DNA from: RFSX01 sp964591455
Lineage (GTDB): Bacteria > Bacteroidota > Bacteroidia > Chitinophagales > Saprospiraceae
Length of the DNA stretch: 64,000 bases
Reading direction: 5' to 3'
Assembly (NCBI GenBank): GCA_964591455.1
Contig: CAZQDZ010000001.1
Span: forward strand, 124,001-188,000
Part shown: positions 17,380 to 26,764 of the stretch, piece by piece
Numbering within the stretch: the stretch's first letter is position 1
Layout: the number at the start of each line of letters is the position of its first letter
The notes under the pieces: model-generated
What the model was told of the DNA's origin: nothing
The model's input: only the letters and a program-made list of their open reading frames with translations
Database searches by the model: none
Position numbers and translations under genes: made by a program

Positions 17380-19051
17380 AAGTTTCCTTTTGTGCTTAAT
17401 GATATTAGTTGGTTCCCAGTTATTAGCTTCCATAATAGATACATTGGGGTTCACCTCACCTGTCGATCATAAGATAAAGTTGACTGGTAATTTCATGGAA
17501 CTGCGTTCTAACCACTTCCATGCAGGTATCGATATTAAATCATCTAATGGCCAACCAGGGGATAATATTAGATCTGTATATGATGGTCATATCAGTCGAA
17601 TTAAAATTCAAGGCGGTGGGTACGGAAATGCCCTATACATAGATCACCCCAATGGGTATACTTCTGTATATGCCCACCTACACCAGTTCAGTGAAGAAGT
17701 TGCTGCCTATGTCAAGGGTATTCAATATGCACTGGAATCCTTTGAGGTAGATATATATCTGCCGGATTCTATTTTTAGAGTAAAGCAAAAGGAGATTATA
17801 GGCCAGATGGGCAATACAGGTCGGTCATTCGGACCTCATCTTCATTTTGAATTAAGGAAAACTAAAACAGAAACACCAGTCAATCCTGAAAAACTTGGTC
17901 TGGGCCCTACTGATTCATCAGCACCTACATTGGAATCCTTGCACTTGCATAGTATATCTGAAGATGGTGCCATTTTAGATAAGGAAGTGAGGTATTTCAA
18001 ATCCAAAAATCCTAACTACACATTGCATGAGGACAATATTGAATTCAGCGGGAGTAGGGTAGGATTAGCAATGCAGATGTATGACCGAATGGATGGCTCC
18101 TGGAACAAGAATGGCATCTATGGATATTTGCTCAAGGTAGATGGTCAGCGCATATTCAGTTGGCAAGCAGATGAGTTTGATTTTTCAGAAACTAGGTATA
18201 TCAATGCATTCTGGGATTATGAAAGGCACAAGAGACATGGGCAGAAAGTATATCTACTCTATCGGCAAAGCTGTAACCCTTTCAGTTATTATTCCATTAA
18301 CCAAGATGGAATCATAGACTTGTCAGACGGACAAGCCCACAAGGTAGAAATCATAGCTACAGATTTACATAAAAACAGGTCGGTTACCTCCTTCACCATA
18401 AGACAATCCAAAAATATGCGTCAGCATGAACAGGCGAATATCTCGTGTGATTCTACTATAATAGAGCAAGTAGGAAAATATGAGATAAACTTTAAAGAAG
18501 GCGCATTCTATGCCCCATTGTCTTTGAAGATCAGCGAAGGGACAGAAACAATAAATGGCGTAAAATATCCATCAGTAACCATAGGCAATGAACATACCTC
18601 GGTTCAAGGTTACTTTGAAATATCTTGTCCAATAACTGATACATTAGACCAACAGTGGACTATGGCCTCTTATGACAGTAAAGGAAGATTGATTCAGTTT
18701 GGTGGACACATAGAGGGCAATAGATTCGTAAGCCAAGTGGATCAGCTAGGCACTTTTATGATGATAAAAGATACAAAGCCACCCACGATAAGTCCAGTCA
18801 ACATGGACAGTAGGAGACGTAGCCCTTGGAAAATTCGTATAAATGACAATTTAATCCCTGATGGACGTGCAAATGATCTCCTTGTCATAGGCACTGTTAA
18901 TGGCCAATGGATGTGCTGGGAGTATGATATGAAGAACAATATGCTTGTCTTTGATGATTGGGATTCACTCCCACCTGGATCTCTTGAGTTAAACCTTGAA
19001 ATTTCCGATCACTGCGGCAACTTAAATATCTGGTCTAGGACAATAAGATGA
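17372..19051 (+). CDS. Secreted M23 (LytM-type) metallopeptidase family protein
   Basis: A 559-aa exported protein. After a signal peptide (about residues 1-20) comes a LytM/M23 domain with zinc ligands in HAGID (50-54) and HLHFEL (156-161), plus an AHLHQ motif at about 101. All ligands expected for an active peptidoglycan endopeptidase are present. Residues about 175-559 are a long beta-rich region of unknown role, a common layout for Bacteroidota M23 proteins. I chose ATG 17372, which starts the signal peptide and overlaps the end of meaB by 8 bp. The longer frame from 17312 lies inside meaB. Confidence 0.85.
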   Translation: MIRSFLLCLMILVGSQLLASIIDTLGFTSPVDHKIKLTGNFMELRSNHFHAGIDIKSSNGQPGDNIRSVYDGHISRIKIQGGGYGNALYIDHPNGYTSVYAHLHQFSEEVAAYVKGIQYALESFEVDIYLPDSIFRVKQKEIIGQMGNTGRSFGPHLHFELRKTKTETPVNPEKLGLGPTDSSAPTLESLHLHSISEDGAILDKEVRYFKSKNPNYTLHEDNIEFSGSRVGLAMQMYDRMDGSWNKNGIYGYLLKVDGQRIFSWQADEFDFSETRYINAFWDYERHKRHGQKVYLLYRQSCNPFSYYSINQDGIIDLSDGQAHKVEIIATDLHKNRSVTSFTIRQSKNMRQHEQANISCDSTIIEQVGKYEINFKEGAFYAPLSLKISEGTETINGVKYPSVTIGNEHTSVQGYFEISCPITDTLDQQWTMASYDSKGRLIQFGGHIEGNRFVSQVDQLGTFMMIKDTKPPTISPVNMDSRRRSPWKIRINDNLIPDGRANDLLVIGTVNGQWMCWEYDMKNNMLVFDDWDSLPPGSLELNLEISDHCGNLNIWSRTIR

Positions 19052-19130
19052 TTTTAGTTTTTGTTTAACAAAAATTCAACAACATTAAACAATAAGCTAG
19101 TTACTCCGTTATATTAAAAAGTTTAGAACT

Positions 19131-19607
19131 ATGAAAGTTGAAATTGACAAGATAGTACCCCAGTTCGAATTACCTGACCAAGATGGAAATATTGTATCGA
19201 GAGAGTCCTTAAAAGGGAAAAAGTACATACTTTTCTTCTATCCAAAGGATGATTCGCCCGGTTGTACTAAAGAGGCTTGCAGTGTGAGAGATAATTTCAA
19301 AGCTATTAAGAATGCAGGTTATGAGGTATATGGAGTAAGTCCTGATAAGGAAACTAAACATAGAAAGTTCATAGATAAATACGAATTTCAGTATTCACTC
19401 CTAGCAGATACGGAAAAACAGATGATACATGATTTTGGCTTGTGGGGCCCTAAGAAATTCATGGGTCGTGTTATAGAAGGCGTCTATAGAAAGTCTATTG
19501 TTGTAGATGAAAATGGCGTTGCTCAGCATATCATAGATAAGGTTGTAACTAAAAATCATGGTGTGCAACTTTTAGAAGCGATTCAGTCTCTTACAGTAAC
19601 TGCATAA
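19131..19607 (+). CDS. bcp: Thioredoxin-dependent peroxiredoxin (BCP/PrxQ)
   Basis: A 158-aa peroxiredoxin of the BCP/PrxQ type that reduces hydrogen and organic peroxides with electrons from thioredoxin. Peroxidatic Cys45 lies in DDSPGCTKEAC, and Cys50 is the resolving cysteine typical of the alpha-2 PrxQ subgroup. The YGVSPD and VTKNHG blocks fit the family. No signal peptide, so it is cytoplasmic. It has its own 79-bp upstream region and is convergent with the minus-strand gene that ends one base later. Confidence 0.92.
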   Translation: MKVEIDKIVPQFELPDQDGNIVSRESLKGKKYILFFYPKDDSPGCTKEACSVRDNFKAIKNAGYEVYGVSPDKETKHRKFIDKYEFQYSLLADTEKQMIHDFGLWGPKKFMGRVIEGVYRKSIVVDENGVAQHIIDKVVTKNHGVQLLEAIQSLTVTA

Positions 19608-19608
19608 T

Positions 19609-20214
19609 CTAAGGCCTAGGAGAAGCGACATATAAAGAAATAAAAATCATTGACCGCTTCACTTCATTTGGGAGTGAAGACTGGTCTAGGATTTCCCAGT
19701 CACGGGCATCATTTTCATAGGTGGTTATAATTTCAAAATATCCATAGTCTTTGTCATCGTACACCCATTGGTCGGTGAGATTGTACGCTGTCTTCCATAT
19801 GAACTTTTCGTCCCCATAGCTTATTGTCCAGATTCTAGGGTCATTTCGCCATTTGGCCTTCATAGTAATCGGGTTAAGGTATACCCGATGGCTCCATTGT
19901 GAATCGTTGTTTCTATAGGTCTGTTGGAGGTAGGTTACCTCTTCTTCTGTTTCCCATTTCCATTCTGTCCAGTCATTTCGCAAAGGCCATTTTAGATCAA
20001 GGAGTTCAGTATATCCGATATCTGTAGAGTCGACTGTGTATATTTCCCAACTTCGAAAGCTATCATTATAACTGGCAGAGGCACCAAGGAAGGTACTTTG
20101 ACTATGCCCTGCTGTGCATAAAAGAAAAGTTACAATAGTAAATATAGAACCATAGATGCTATTAGAATGGCAAATCTTCAAAATCTTCAGCCGTGAGTGT
20201 TTCGGTTTGTTCAC
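19609..20214 (-). CDS. Secreted Trp-rich beta-repeat protein, unknown function
   Basis: About 200 aa, exported: a hydrophobic signal core (SIFTIVTFLLC) precedes AGHSQ. The mature part is rich in Trp, Asp and Tyr with recurring W-x-I/V and D-x-W spacing (FRSWEIY, DWTEWKWE, DPRIWTI, DQWVYDD, ARDWEI). This suggests a small beta-sheet repeat domain with spaced aromatic residues. No family is recognised. The ATG at 20214 overlaps the upstream DUF3127 gene by 53 bp and adds a charged stretch before the signal peptide. A TTG at 20181 would give a more usual signal peptide, so the start is uncertain. Confidence 0.6.
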   Translation of the reverse strand: MNKPKHSRLKILKICHSNSIYGSIFTIVTFLLCTAGHSQSTFLGASASYNDSFRSWEIYTVDSTDIGYTELLDLKWPLRNDWTEWKWETEEEVTYLQQTYRNNDSQWSHRVYLNPITMKAKWRNDPRIWTISYGDEKFIWKTAYNLTDQWVYDDKDYGYFEIITTYENDARDWEILDQSSLPNEVKRSMIFISLYVASPRP

Positions 20215-20545
20215 TTTGGACAGTAGCGTTACTTTCTATAGGGTCAAACGATTGTGGAGGTCCTGTTGTTTCATTTTGAACTGCTACAGCATCAATTTTC
20301 CACGCATTAAGATTTGTGAAGTACTTTTCATTCCATTCACGTCCTCTTAGGTCAAATGAAACTTTGATATTATCACCTTCCTTATAGTTATTAATGAGGT
20401 CACATCTGTCCTGCGTAAGCTGAAACTTTATAAACTGCGGATAATTGCCTTCGTGGCGGATTACAAATTCTCTTGCTTGAAAGCTCTCTGTTTTACTCTG
20501 TGTATCGAATACTTTATGAAGTATTCCCTCTGTTTCAAATGCCAT
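20162..20545 (-). CDS. DUF3127 OB-fold protein with SSB-like tail
   Basis: A 127-aa protein of the Bacteroidota DUF3127 family, predicted OB-fold. Residues 1-90 hold the domain (GILHKVFDTQSKTESFQARE, then GREWNEKYFTNLNAWKI). Residues 91-118 are a polar linker, and the protein ends AEDFEDLPF. That tip closely resembles the acidic-hydrophobic C-terminal tip of single-stranded DNA-binding protein, which recruits replication and repair proteins. Nucleic-acid binding is therefore likely but not proven. The stop region overlaps the start of the downstream Trp-rich gene; the upstream neighbour begins 35 bp away. Confidence 0.8.
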   Translation of the reverse strand: MAFETEGILHKVFDTQSKTESFQAREFVIRHEGNYPQFIKFQLTQDRCDLINNYKEGDNIKVSFDLRGREWNEKYFTNLNAWKIDAVAVQNETTGPPQSFDPIESNATVQSEQTETLTAEDFEDLPF

Positions 20546-20579
20546 GTTAGCTGGTAGTCCTTTTTGTCTGAAGTAGAAT

Positions 20580-21134
20580 CTAGTTAGTTGCTGAAGTTCT
20601 ATCGAATACAGAACGCATTCCTTTTGCTGAGCTTGTTATACTGCTAAGCACCTCGGTAGATGCGCTTTTATTAGTGCCTGAAAACTTTAGCTCATCTGAG
20701 ATTTTCTGAATCGTAGCTACATTATCCAAGAAACCATCTAAGTCATCTTGAGTAAGCATAAGTTCCACCATTTGTGGGTTAGCCGCTCTTAACTTGTTAT
20801 TTCTAAGCTCCAGTGCATTGGATGCTGAGCCTTCTCTATAAGCTTGACCTTCAAGTTTGTCTACATATTCTTTATTAAGGAAACTACTCATTTGATGGTA
20901 CAGGCTCAATCCTCTTTCAGCAACTTTTTCAGTAGCTTTTCTCAATTTTCCAAGCTCTAGACGATTGTCACTATTATTCAGCACAAGAATATCTTGATTG
21001 ACATTCTGCATATCAGTTACCTGATCTTGGAAATGATCCAATACTCTATTATCAACGAATACACTATGAGCTTTTTGAGCAAATGCTGAAAAAGAAATTG
21101 TCATCAGTGCGAATAAAAGGATAGAACGTATCAT
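20580..21134 (-). CDS. Secreted helical protein of unknown function
   Basis: A 184-aa protein with a clear Sec signal peptide (MIRSILLFALMTISFSAFAQ). The mature part is predicted mainly alpha-helical with repeated Gln/Asn/Leu-rich amphipathic stretches and no cysteine. There is no recognisable domain. It lies between the thioredoxin lipoprotein and the DUF3127 gene in a minus-strand run, with gaps of about 35-50 bp. Confidence 0.6.
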   Translation of the reverse strand: MIRSILLFALMTISFSAFAQKAHSVFVDNRVLDHFQDQVTDMQNVNQDILVLNNSDNRLELGKLRKATEKVAERGLSLYHQMSSFLNKEYVDKLEGQAYREGSASNALELRNNKLRAANPQMVELMLTQDDLDGFLDNVATIQKISDELKFSGTNKSASTEVLSSITSSAKGMRSVFDRTSATN

Positions 21135-21182
21135 AGCAATATTAATTTAAGGCTAAAATTCAGTTACAATATAGTGTTTATT

Positions 21183-21746
21183 TTAAGATCGTGTGACTAT
21201 CTCCATCTCTAACAACAATTCCTTTGGATTCTTGTAGCCTGAAGACACTTTGATGACATTCAAATCGGTATCTAGATACACTAGGCCAGGATATGCCATC
21301 TTACCATTGAGCAATTCTAATGCCAGTTCATTATGGCCTCTTTTTCCCCCTTCTACCCAGTTGTAGATCTTGTTTTTAAAACTGACAGGCTCATTCCGCT
21401 CTGCATCAAATTTTATCAGATGAAAGTTATCTTTTAAGAAAACCTGTACTTCGCTATCTGAAAATGTCTTCTTGTCCATTACTTTACACCAACCACACCA
21501 CTCTGTATAGACATCAATTAAGTAGAATTTGCTGCCTGATAAAGGAATTTTAGCTAATTGATCCATATTCATCCACTCCAATCCACCAGTGTCTAACTGC
21601 TCGTAGTCACTTTTGCTTTCTCCAGTAGCGGAAGAGGTGTTTTGGACTTCTTTTAGAGGATTATTGGGTTTGACAGTTACCTGCTTATCTCCACTGCAAG
21701 AAATGGTTAAGAGGACTGTAATGATGATAAATGATAAGATTCTCAT
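21183..21746 (-). CDS. Thioredoxin-family lipoprotein (WCGWC)
   Basis: A 187-aa lipoprotein: hydrophobic signal followed by TISC with Cys17 as lipidation site. After a linker (about 20-55) comes a thioredoxin-like domain of the thioredoxin_7/DUF255 type with WCGWC at 83-87, a DAERNEP block, and cis-Pro in AYPG. Expected to catalyse thiol-disulfide exchange at the periplasmic face or outer membrane. A paralogue with the same WCGWC motif is at 41080-41616. Confidence 0.82.
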   Translation of the reverse strand: MRILSFIIITVLLTISCSGDKQVTVKPNNPLKEVQNTSSATGESKSDYEQLDTGGLEWMNMDQLAKIPLSGSKFYLIDVYTEWCGWCKVMDKKTFSDSEVQVFLKDNFHLIKFDAERNEPVSFKNKIYNWVEGGKRGHNELALELLNGKMAYPGLVYLDTDLNVIKVSSGYKNPKELLLEMEIVTRS

Positions 21747-21783
21747 ATGTTTTTAGAGATGTTAAATTTTGAATCGCCTAACT

Positions 21784-22149
21784 CTAATCTACGTATTCTT
21801 TCCTTTTGACTATAGCATAATTTCCTTTACCTAAATCAAGGTAACCTTGTTCGTAACAAAACTTGTAGACCTTGCCCCCCTTTGTGATATACTCGTTAGT
21901 AAAGTAGCTGAACTTAAATCCTCTGTCGAGTAGTTCTGTTTTGGTTGTTTTTGACTTTTCATTTGGATTAAGCGCCAGCAGAATCCGCCTGTTTTTACGT
22001 AGAATATTATTGATATTCCGCATAAAATTATTTGAGTCAGAATTATGCTTGTTATGATAAGTAGTGCGGCACTGATCAGAGCAAAACTTCTTGTCTACTC
22101 TGCCAAAAAGAATGTCTTTGCACTCTAGGCAAGTTTGTTTCTTAGGCAT
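21784..22149 (-). CDS. Small zinc-ribbon protein of unknown function
   Basis: A 121-aa cytoplasmic protein with an N-terminal zinc ribbon: CLEC (Cys7, Cys10) and CSDQC (Cys23, Cys27) around a short hairpin. A basic helix (NNILRKNRRILLAL) and a C-terminal alpha/beta region follow (about 68-121). Such compact Cys4 heads occur in DNA- or RNA-associated proteins; the role here is unknown. It is the first gene of a minus-strand run towards the thioredoxin lipoprotein, 37 bp away. Confidence 0.7.
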   Translation of the reverse strand: MPKKQTCLECKDILFGRVDKKFCSDQCRTTYHNKHNSDSNNFMRNINNILRKNRRILLALNPNEKSKTTKTELLDRGFKFSYFTNEYITKGGKVYKFCYEQGYLDLGKGNYAIVKRKEYVD

Positions 22150-22198
22150 AGTAGCAAGTTAATAATATTTTAATGCAAAACTTCTCCGTTTGGTTATA

Positions 22199-22855
22199 TC
22201 AGTTATTAGGTTTTTTCTTCTTTTTACGCTTGAAATCTCCGCGCTTCCATGCTTTGATAAACTGACTCCAGGCAACAACATCAAATATCTTCTGTGGTTT
22301 AAATTGACCGTTGTATTGATATTCTATATTCCTATTAATCCTTTCGAGTTCGTAAGCATTTTGTCCATCTGGAGCAACTTCATATTGGAGTCTATTAAGT
22401 ACTTCTGCTGCTAGATTTTCCTCAGCACGCTGCCTCAACTCATTGCTGACATCCAGCGCTAAAAATTCTATTTTGTAGTGCTCTCTGCTTGGCCATGGAT
22501 ATATAACAGCCTCTGGAAGCAGAACGTCATCTTCAGACATAACCTGGTACCAAGAATAAAAATCAGTACTTAAGGTATCTGAAACTGAATGTTCGACAGT
22601 CTGAAATCCAATTCTGCTAAAGGATAAGGTGTCTCCGACTCTAGCAGCAATAGAGAAAAATCCATCTATCTCTGAGTAAGTACCTCTGGATGTACCTTTT
22701 ACTGCTATAGAAGTGTAGGGAAGTGGCATAATCTCCCCTTTATCGTCCTCGGTGACTACGATTCCGCTAAATTGTACGACTTTTGGCGATTGGTCTTGAC
22801 CATAGGCTGAGGAAAAAGCGCAAACCAAAATGACAGCAATAAATAACTTCTTCAT
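22199..22855 (-). CDS. Secreted CarboxypepD_reg-like domain protein
   Basis: A 218-aa exported protein: signal peptide (1-19) and then an Ig-like beta-sandwich of the carboxypeptidase-regulatory type at about 27-110. Its hallmarks are LPYTSIAVKGTSRGTYSEIDGFFSI and VGDTLSFSRIGFQ. The rest (110-218) is a polar helical region ending in a Lys run. In Bacteroidota this domain often begins SusC/TonB receptors, but here it stands alone, so a periplasmic or outer-membrane accessory role is inferred. The gene ends 49 bp before the zinc-ribbon gene. Confidence 0.78.
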   Translation of the reverse strand: MKKLFIAVILVCAFSSAYGQDQSPKVVQFSGIVVTEDDKGEIMPLPYTSIAVKGTSRGTYSEIDGFFSIAARVGDTLSFSRIGFQTVEHSVSDTLSTDFYSWYQVMSEDDVLLPEAVIYPWPSREHYKIEFLALDVSNELRQRAEENLAAEVLNRLQYEVAPDGQNAYELERINRNIEYQYNGQFKPQKIFDVVAWSQFIKAWKRGDFKRKKKKKPNN

Positions 22856-22934
22856 ATTTATAAAACAACAATATTCTTTACTTTGAGTATAAAATCTGAT
22901 GAAGGTTTAACGACATTTTAACCGCAAGAATTCA

Positions 22935-25337
22935 TCATAGTACATATTCTAGCACCTCTTCCATATTCTCTACAAATTTAAATGACATATCCTTGATAAA
23001 GTTCTCATTGATTTTCTTTATGTCTTTTTCATTTTGATTGCAAAGAATGACTTCTTTGAGTCCTGCTCGTTTGGCTGCCAATACTTTTTCCTTTATCCCT
23101 CCTACAGGTAGCACGCGACCTCGCAGGGTAATCTCGCCGGACATGGCTAAGCCTCTCTTGAGTTTCTTTTTTAGAAATGCAGAAGCGATTGAGGACATCA
23201 TAGTAATACCTGCACTAGGCCCATCTTTAGGTACAGCACCTTGGGGTACATGTACATGTACATCATGAGTGCTAAATGCCGCTTCATCTATCCCTAACTT
23301 TTTAGCATTCGCTTTTAAATAACTCAAGGCAGTTGTAGCTGATTCCTTCATGACGTCGCCTAGATTTCCAGTGAGAATAAGCTTGCCTTTTCCTGTACTC
23401 AAGCTGGTTTCTATAAAAAGTATATCTCCACCTACCTGAGTCCAGGCAAGTCCAATGGCTACACCTGGGGTTGAAATATTGGTGCTGTCATCTTTAGAGT
23501 ATTTTGCAGGACCTAAGATGTCGACCAACTGGTCTGGCTTAATCATTTTATCATAGGTAATCTCCATAGCTTTATTTTTTGCTACATTCCGCATGACACC
23601 TGCTATTACCCTGTCTAATGATCGTACCCCTGACTCCCTTGTATATGCACTGATGAGTGCTTCAAGAGTAGGTTTTGTGATGGTAACATCACTCGCCTTA
23701 AGACCATGATCTTTACGTTGTTTAGGGACTAGATGTTTTTTTGCTATTTCTATTTTTTCTTCAGTAGAATAGCCACTTACATTGATAACCTCCATCCGAT
23801 CGAGCAGCGCAGATTGTATCGTATTAAGTGAGTTTGCGGTAGCGATAAACATCACTTTGGATAAGTCATAATCCAGCTCCAGATAGTTATCATAGAATGT
23901 GGAGTTTTGCTCAGGATCTAATACTTCTAATAATGCAGAAGATGGATCACCTCGGAAATTGTTGCCTACTTTATCTATTTCATCCAAGATAAAAACAGGG
24001 TTGGATGAGCCAGCCTTTTTTATCGATTGTAGAATCCGACCAGGCATAGCGCCGATATATGTCTTCCTGTGTCCTCTAATCTCACTTTCATCATGCAGCC
24101 CACCCAAAGACATTCTAATAAACTCTCGCTTCAATGCCTTTGCAACTGATTTGCCGAGACTGGTTTTACCTACTCCTGGGGGACCTACCAATAAGATGAT
24201 AGGTGCTTTCATGTCACCTTTAAGTTTGAGTACGGCAAGATGTTCTATGATTCGCTCTTTGACGTCTTGCAATCCATAATGGTCTTGGTCTAGAGTCTTA
24301 GATACATTCTTAAGGTCGAAATTATCCTCAGTATATTTCTCCCATGGCAAATCCAGCATCAGTTCCAAATAATTAAGTGTTACCGAATATTCAGCCACTT
24401 GAGGATTGATACGTTGGACTTTGGCTATTTGCTTATCGAAATGTTTCGCTGCATACTCAGGCCAATTCATATCTGAAGCTCTTAGCTTCAATTCTTCTAC
24501 CGCCTCTTTATGGGGATTATCTCCTAGCTCATCTTGTATGGTTTTAAGCTGCTGATTGAGAAAATAATCTCTTTGCTGTCTTTCTATGTCACCTCTCACT
24601 TTGGATTCTATCTGACCTTTCACCTTGAGCATCTGCATCTCTTGGTCTACTTTTTTGAGAATCACGGTTGCCTTTTCTTTTATAGATTCTATCTCCAGAA
24701 TTTTTTGTTTTTCTGGAATAGGCAGATTGATATTGGAAGCAATAAAGTTTAGAAGGTAGCTGTCTCCTTTGATGTTTTGAAGCATTACCATAGCTTCCTT
24801 AGGGATTTGTGGGGATAGCTCTATAATCTGTTTGGCAGTGTCCTTTATACTGCTTATTGTAGCCTTGAACTCCACTTCTTGGTTTGGCTGGACTGGTATC
24901 TGCTCTATATTGCCGAGAAGAAATGGCTGTTCTGAGATAAGGTTGATTAGCTTAGATCTTCTTTTGCCTTGTAGAATCGCTGTGGTAGTGCCATCAGGCA
25001 TCGTGAGCAGTTTGATGATTTTTGCTATGGTCCCTATATTGTATAGATCTTGTTTACTTGGATCTTCTGTATTGGGATTTATTTGGGAGAAAACAGCGAC
25101 TAGTTTGTCACCTTCATAAGCTTTCTTTACGGCTTTTACACTTTTAGTTCTTCCTACAGTAATAGGGATGACAACCCCTGGAAACAATACAGTATTCTTC
25201 AGTGCTAGCACTGGGAGTTCTCCAGGGTAATCCACTAACTTTCCTGAATCTTCATCTTTATCATTGATGGAAATATAAGGAAGAATATCACTGTCGTCTC
25301 CACTACTGAGCACAGGAAAAACCAGGTCATCAAACAT
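22935..25337 (-). CDS. lon: ATP-dependent Lon protease (LonA)
   Basis: An 800-aa cytoplasmic AAA+ protease that degrades misfolded and regulatory proteins. N-terminal LON substrate domain at about 40-240 (LPVLALKNTVLFPG). Walker A GPPGVGKT at 385-392 and Walker B VFILDEID near 448-455. Proteolytic domain with the catalytic dyad Ser708 in DGPSAG and Lys749 in GGIKEK. Length and residues are normal for bacterial LonA. It stands alone with about 80-100 bp on each side. Confidence 0.96.
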   Translation of the reverse strand: MFDDLVFPVLSSGDDSDILPYISINDKDEDSGKLVDYPGELPVLALKNTVLFPGVVIPITVGRTKSVKAVKKAYEGDKLVAVFSQINPNTEDPSKQDLYNIGTIAKIIKLLTMPDGTTTAILQGKRRSKLINLISEQPFLLGNIEQIPVQPNQEVEFKATISSIKDTAKQIIELSPQIPKEAMVMLQNIKGDSYLLNFIASNINLPIPEKQKILEIESIKEKATVILKKVDQEMQMLKVKGQIESKVRGDIERQQRDYFLNQQLKTIQDELGDNPHKEAVEELKLRASDMNWPEYAAKHFDKQIAKVQRINPQVAEYSVTLNYLELMLDLPWEKYTEDNFDLKNVSKTLDQDHYGLQDVKERIIEHLAVLKLKGDMKAPIILLVGPPGVGKTSLGKSVAKALKREFIRMSLGGLHDESEIRGHRKTYIGAMPGRILQSIKKAGSSNPVFILDEIDKVGNNFRGDPSSALLEVLDPEQNSTFYDNYLELDYDLSKVMFIATANSLNTIQSALLDRMEVINVSGYSTEEKIEIAKKHLVPKQRKDHGLKASDVTITKPTLEALISAYTRESGVRSLDRVIAGVMRNVAKNKAMEITYDKMIKPDQLVDILGPAKYSKDDSTNISTPGVAIGLAWTQVGGDILFIETSLSTGKGKLILTGNLGDVMKESATTALSYLKANAKKLGIDEAAFSTHDVHVHVPQGAVPKDGPSAGITMMSSIASAFLKKKLKRGLAMSGEITLRGRVLPVGGIKEKVLAAKRAGLKEVILCNQNEKDIKKINENFIKDMSFKFVENMEEVLEYVL

Positions 25338-25434
25338 ATCTTTTACTCTTTAGGTGATAATGATCAATATGTATACCAACATGGATTTAGCCAAGTGTGA
25401 CTGACATTCTGTTAGCTTTCTTAGTATTAATGTG

Positions 25435-26598
25435 TCAAAACGACAGTTCAGGGCTGGAATAGGCGACGTTTTCTCTTTTTTGAATGCGTCGTACAATCTT
25501 AAGAAATAGGATGGTTATTATAAGATAAACGGCCCCATGATAACTCTGATAGAATGCTGTTTGCAAAGCAGCAATAACTAATAGAATTAAAATTGCGATT
25601 TCAATTTTCTTAGAGCGCTTGAATAAGACGAATAAGAAAAGCGGATTCATCCACAAGAGATTTAGATTTTTCTTAGTGGTCACATGGTCTGTACCTATCC
25701 ACATGAAAGCAAGAACGAGGCTTCCGACTCCTGCTATTGAAAACCAGAATTTGTCATATATGGTGACCCATCTCGCATGTCGTCCCCTGAAGAAAATGAT
25801 GAGTTCAAGAATGAGCAATACACCAAAAAAAATTATCGGTGTAAAAAACGGCTTATGGTCTCTTTGCTTTTCTATATCCTCAAAGTCAAGCAAAACCGAA
25901 GTTGAATTAACTAGGGGTTTATTATTGACTGTGGTAGCTTCCAGATGTTGGTAGAGAAATTCTGGTAAAAACATCTGGTCTTCCACACTTGATATATTAT
26001 CTGTAATCCTTCCTATCAGCAAGTCCATTCCAAAGTCTGTCCATGGAGACCTATAAGTATGCTGATCCAGGAGGTGTCTGAAAGTGAGTTCTTTTTCAGT
26101 TAGAGTAGGATACTCTAGATTCGATATATTGTCTGAAAGGATGTCTCTGATCCTAGTGGAACAATTATCAAAAAAGAAATCATATAAGTAATATCTGTTT
26201 TCAGGTTTGTAATTATGCTCTAAAGCATTATAAAATTTATTCTTTTCCTCTTGGCTAAGATTTAGACTCTGCTCCAGAATGGTTCTTTTTTCTATTTGAT
26301 ATCCATCCCTAAAGGATCTCATTCTAGATTTTCCAATCCAATATTTAAGTTTGCCTCTCAGAAATTTACTGACGAACCCTTCTTCCTCAAAGTTGAATAT
26401 ACCATAATTGTAAATATCATCAAGTCTGAGATTAGGATCTTGGACTCTGATTGCACTATGGCCGAAGGTATTATAGATATCATCTCCTGCCCTACAAGTT
26501 ATAATAGAAATGGAAGCGTCCTGAGACAGTTGACCTATAAGTGCGGTAGGTGAAGTAAGGCCGCTAATCAGCACAAAAATGAAAAACAATGTGCGCAT
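25435..26598 (-). CDS. Lnb-like (DUF4105) membrane protein
   Basis: A 387-aa protein with a signal peptide, an N-terminal periplasmic domain (about 25-225) and several C-terminal membrane segments (about 250-375). The periplasmic part carries motifs of the DUF4105/Lnb family: TCRAGDDIYNTFGHSAIRV, FDNCSTRIRDIL and YRSPWTDFGMDLLIG. The conserved His, Asn-Cys and Ser/Thr residues are present. Enterococcal Lnb makes lyso-form lipoproteins by acyl transfer. Whether Bacteroidota members do the same is not known to me. The gene follows lon's upstream region and is probably monocistronic. Confidence 0.8.
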   Translation of the reverse strand: MRTLFFIFVLISGLTSPTALIGQLSQDASISIITCRAGDDIYNTFGHSAIRVQDPNLRLDDIYNYGIFNFEEEGFVSKFLRGKLKYWIGKSRMRSFRDGYQIEKRTILEQSLNLSQEEKNKFYNALEHNYKPENRYYLYDFFFDNCSTRIRDILSDNISNLEYPTLTEKELTFRHLLDQHTYRSPWTDFGMDLLIGRITDNISSVEDQMFLPEFLYQHLEATTVNNKPLVNSTSVLLDFEDIEKQRDHKPFFTPIIFFGVLLILELIIFFRGRHARWVTIYDKFWFSIAGVGSLVLAFMWIGTDHVTTKKNLNLLWMNPLFLFVLFKRSKKIEIAILILLVIAALQTAFYQSYHGAVYLIITILFLKIVRRIQKRENVAYSSPELSF

Positions 26599-26764
26599 TA
26601 TGATTAGTCTTTTGATGTTAGGATGTCCATGTATATTAAACGAAGTTAATTCTTTCTGAAATATGTATCCAATGTCATTAATGTTAGTCTAAAACATAGG
26701 CATTAAGTGTGGAAAAACGTTCACAAATTTCATCTTTGTGTCCTCAATTAAAGTAACACCTAGA

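Noticed and set aside
19060..19085. Inverted repeat TTTTTGTT/AACAAAAA after the M23 gene as a terminator
   Set aside because: Pure A/T stem with a one-base loop and no T run following; too weak to call.
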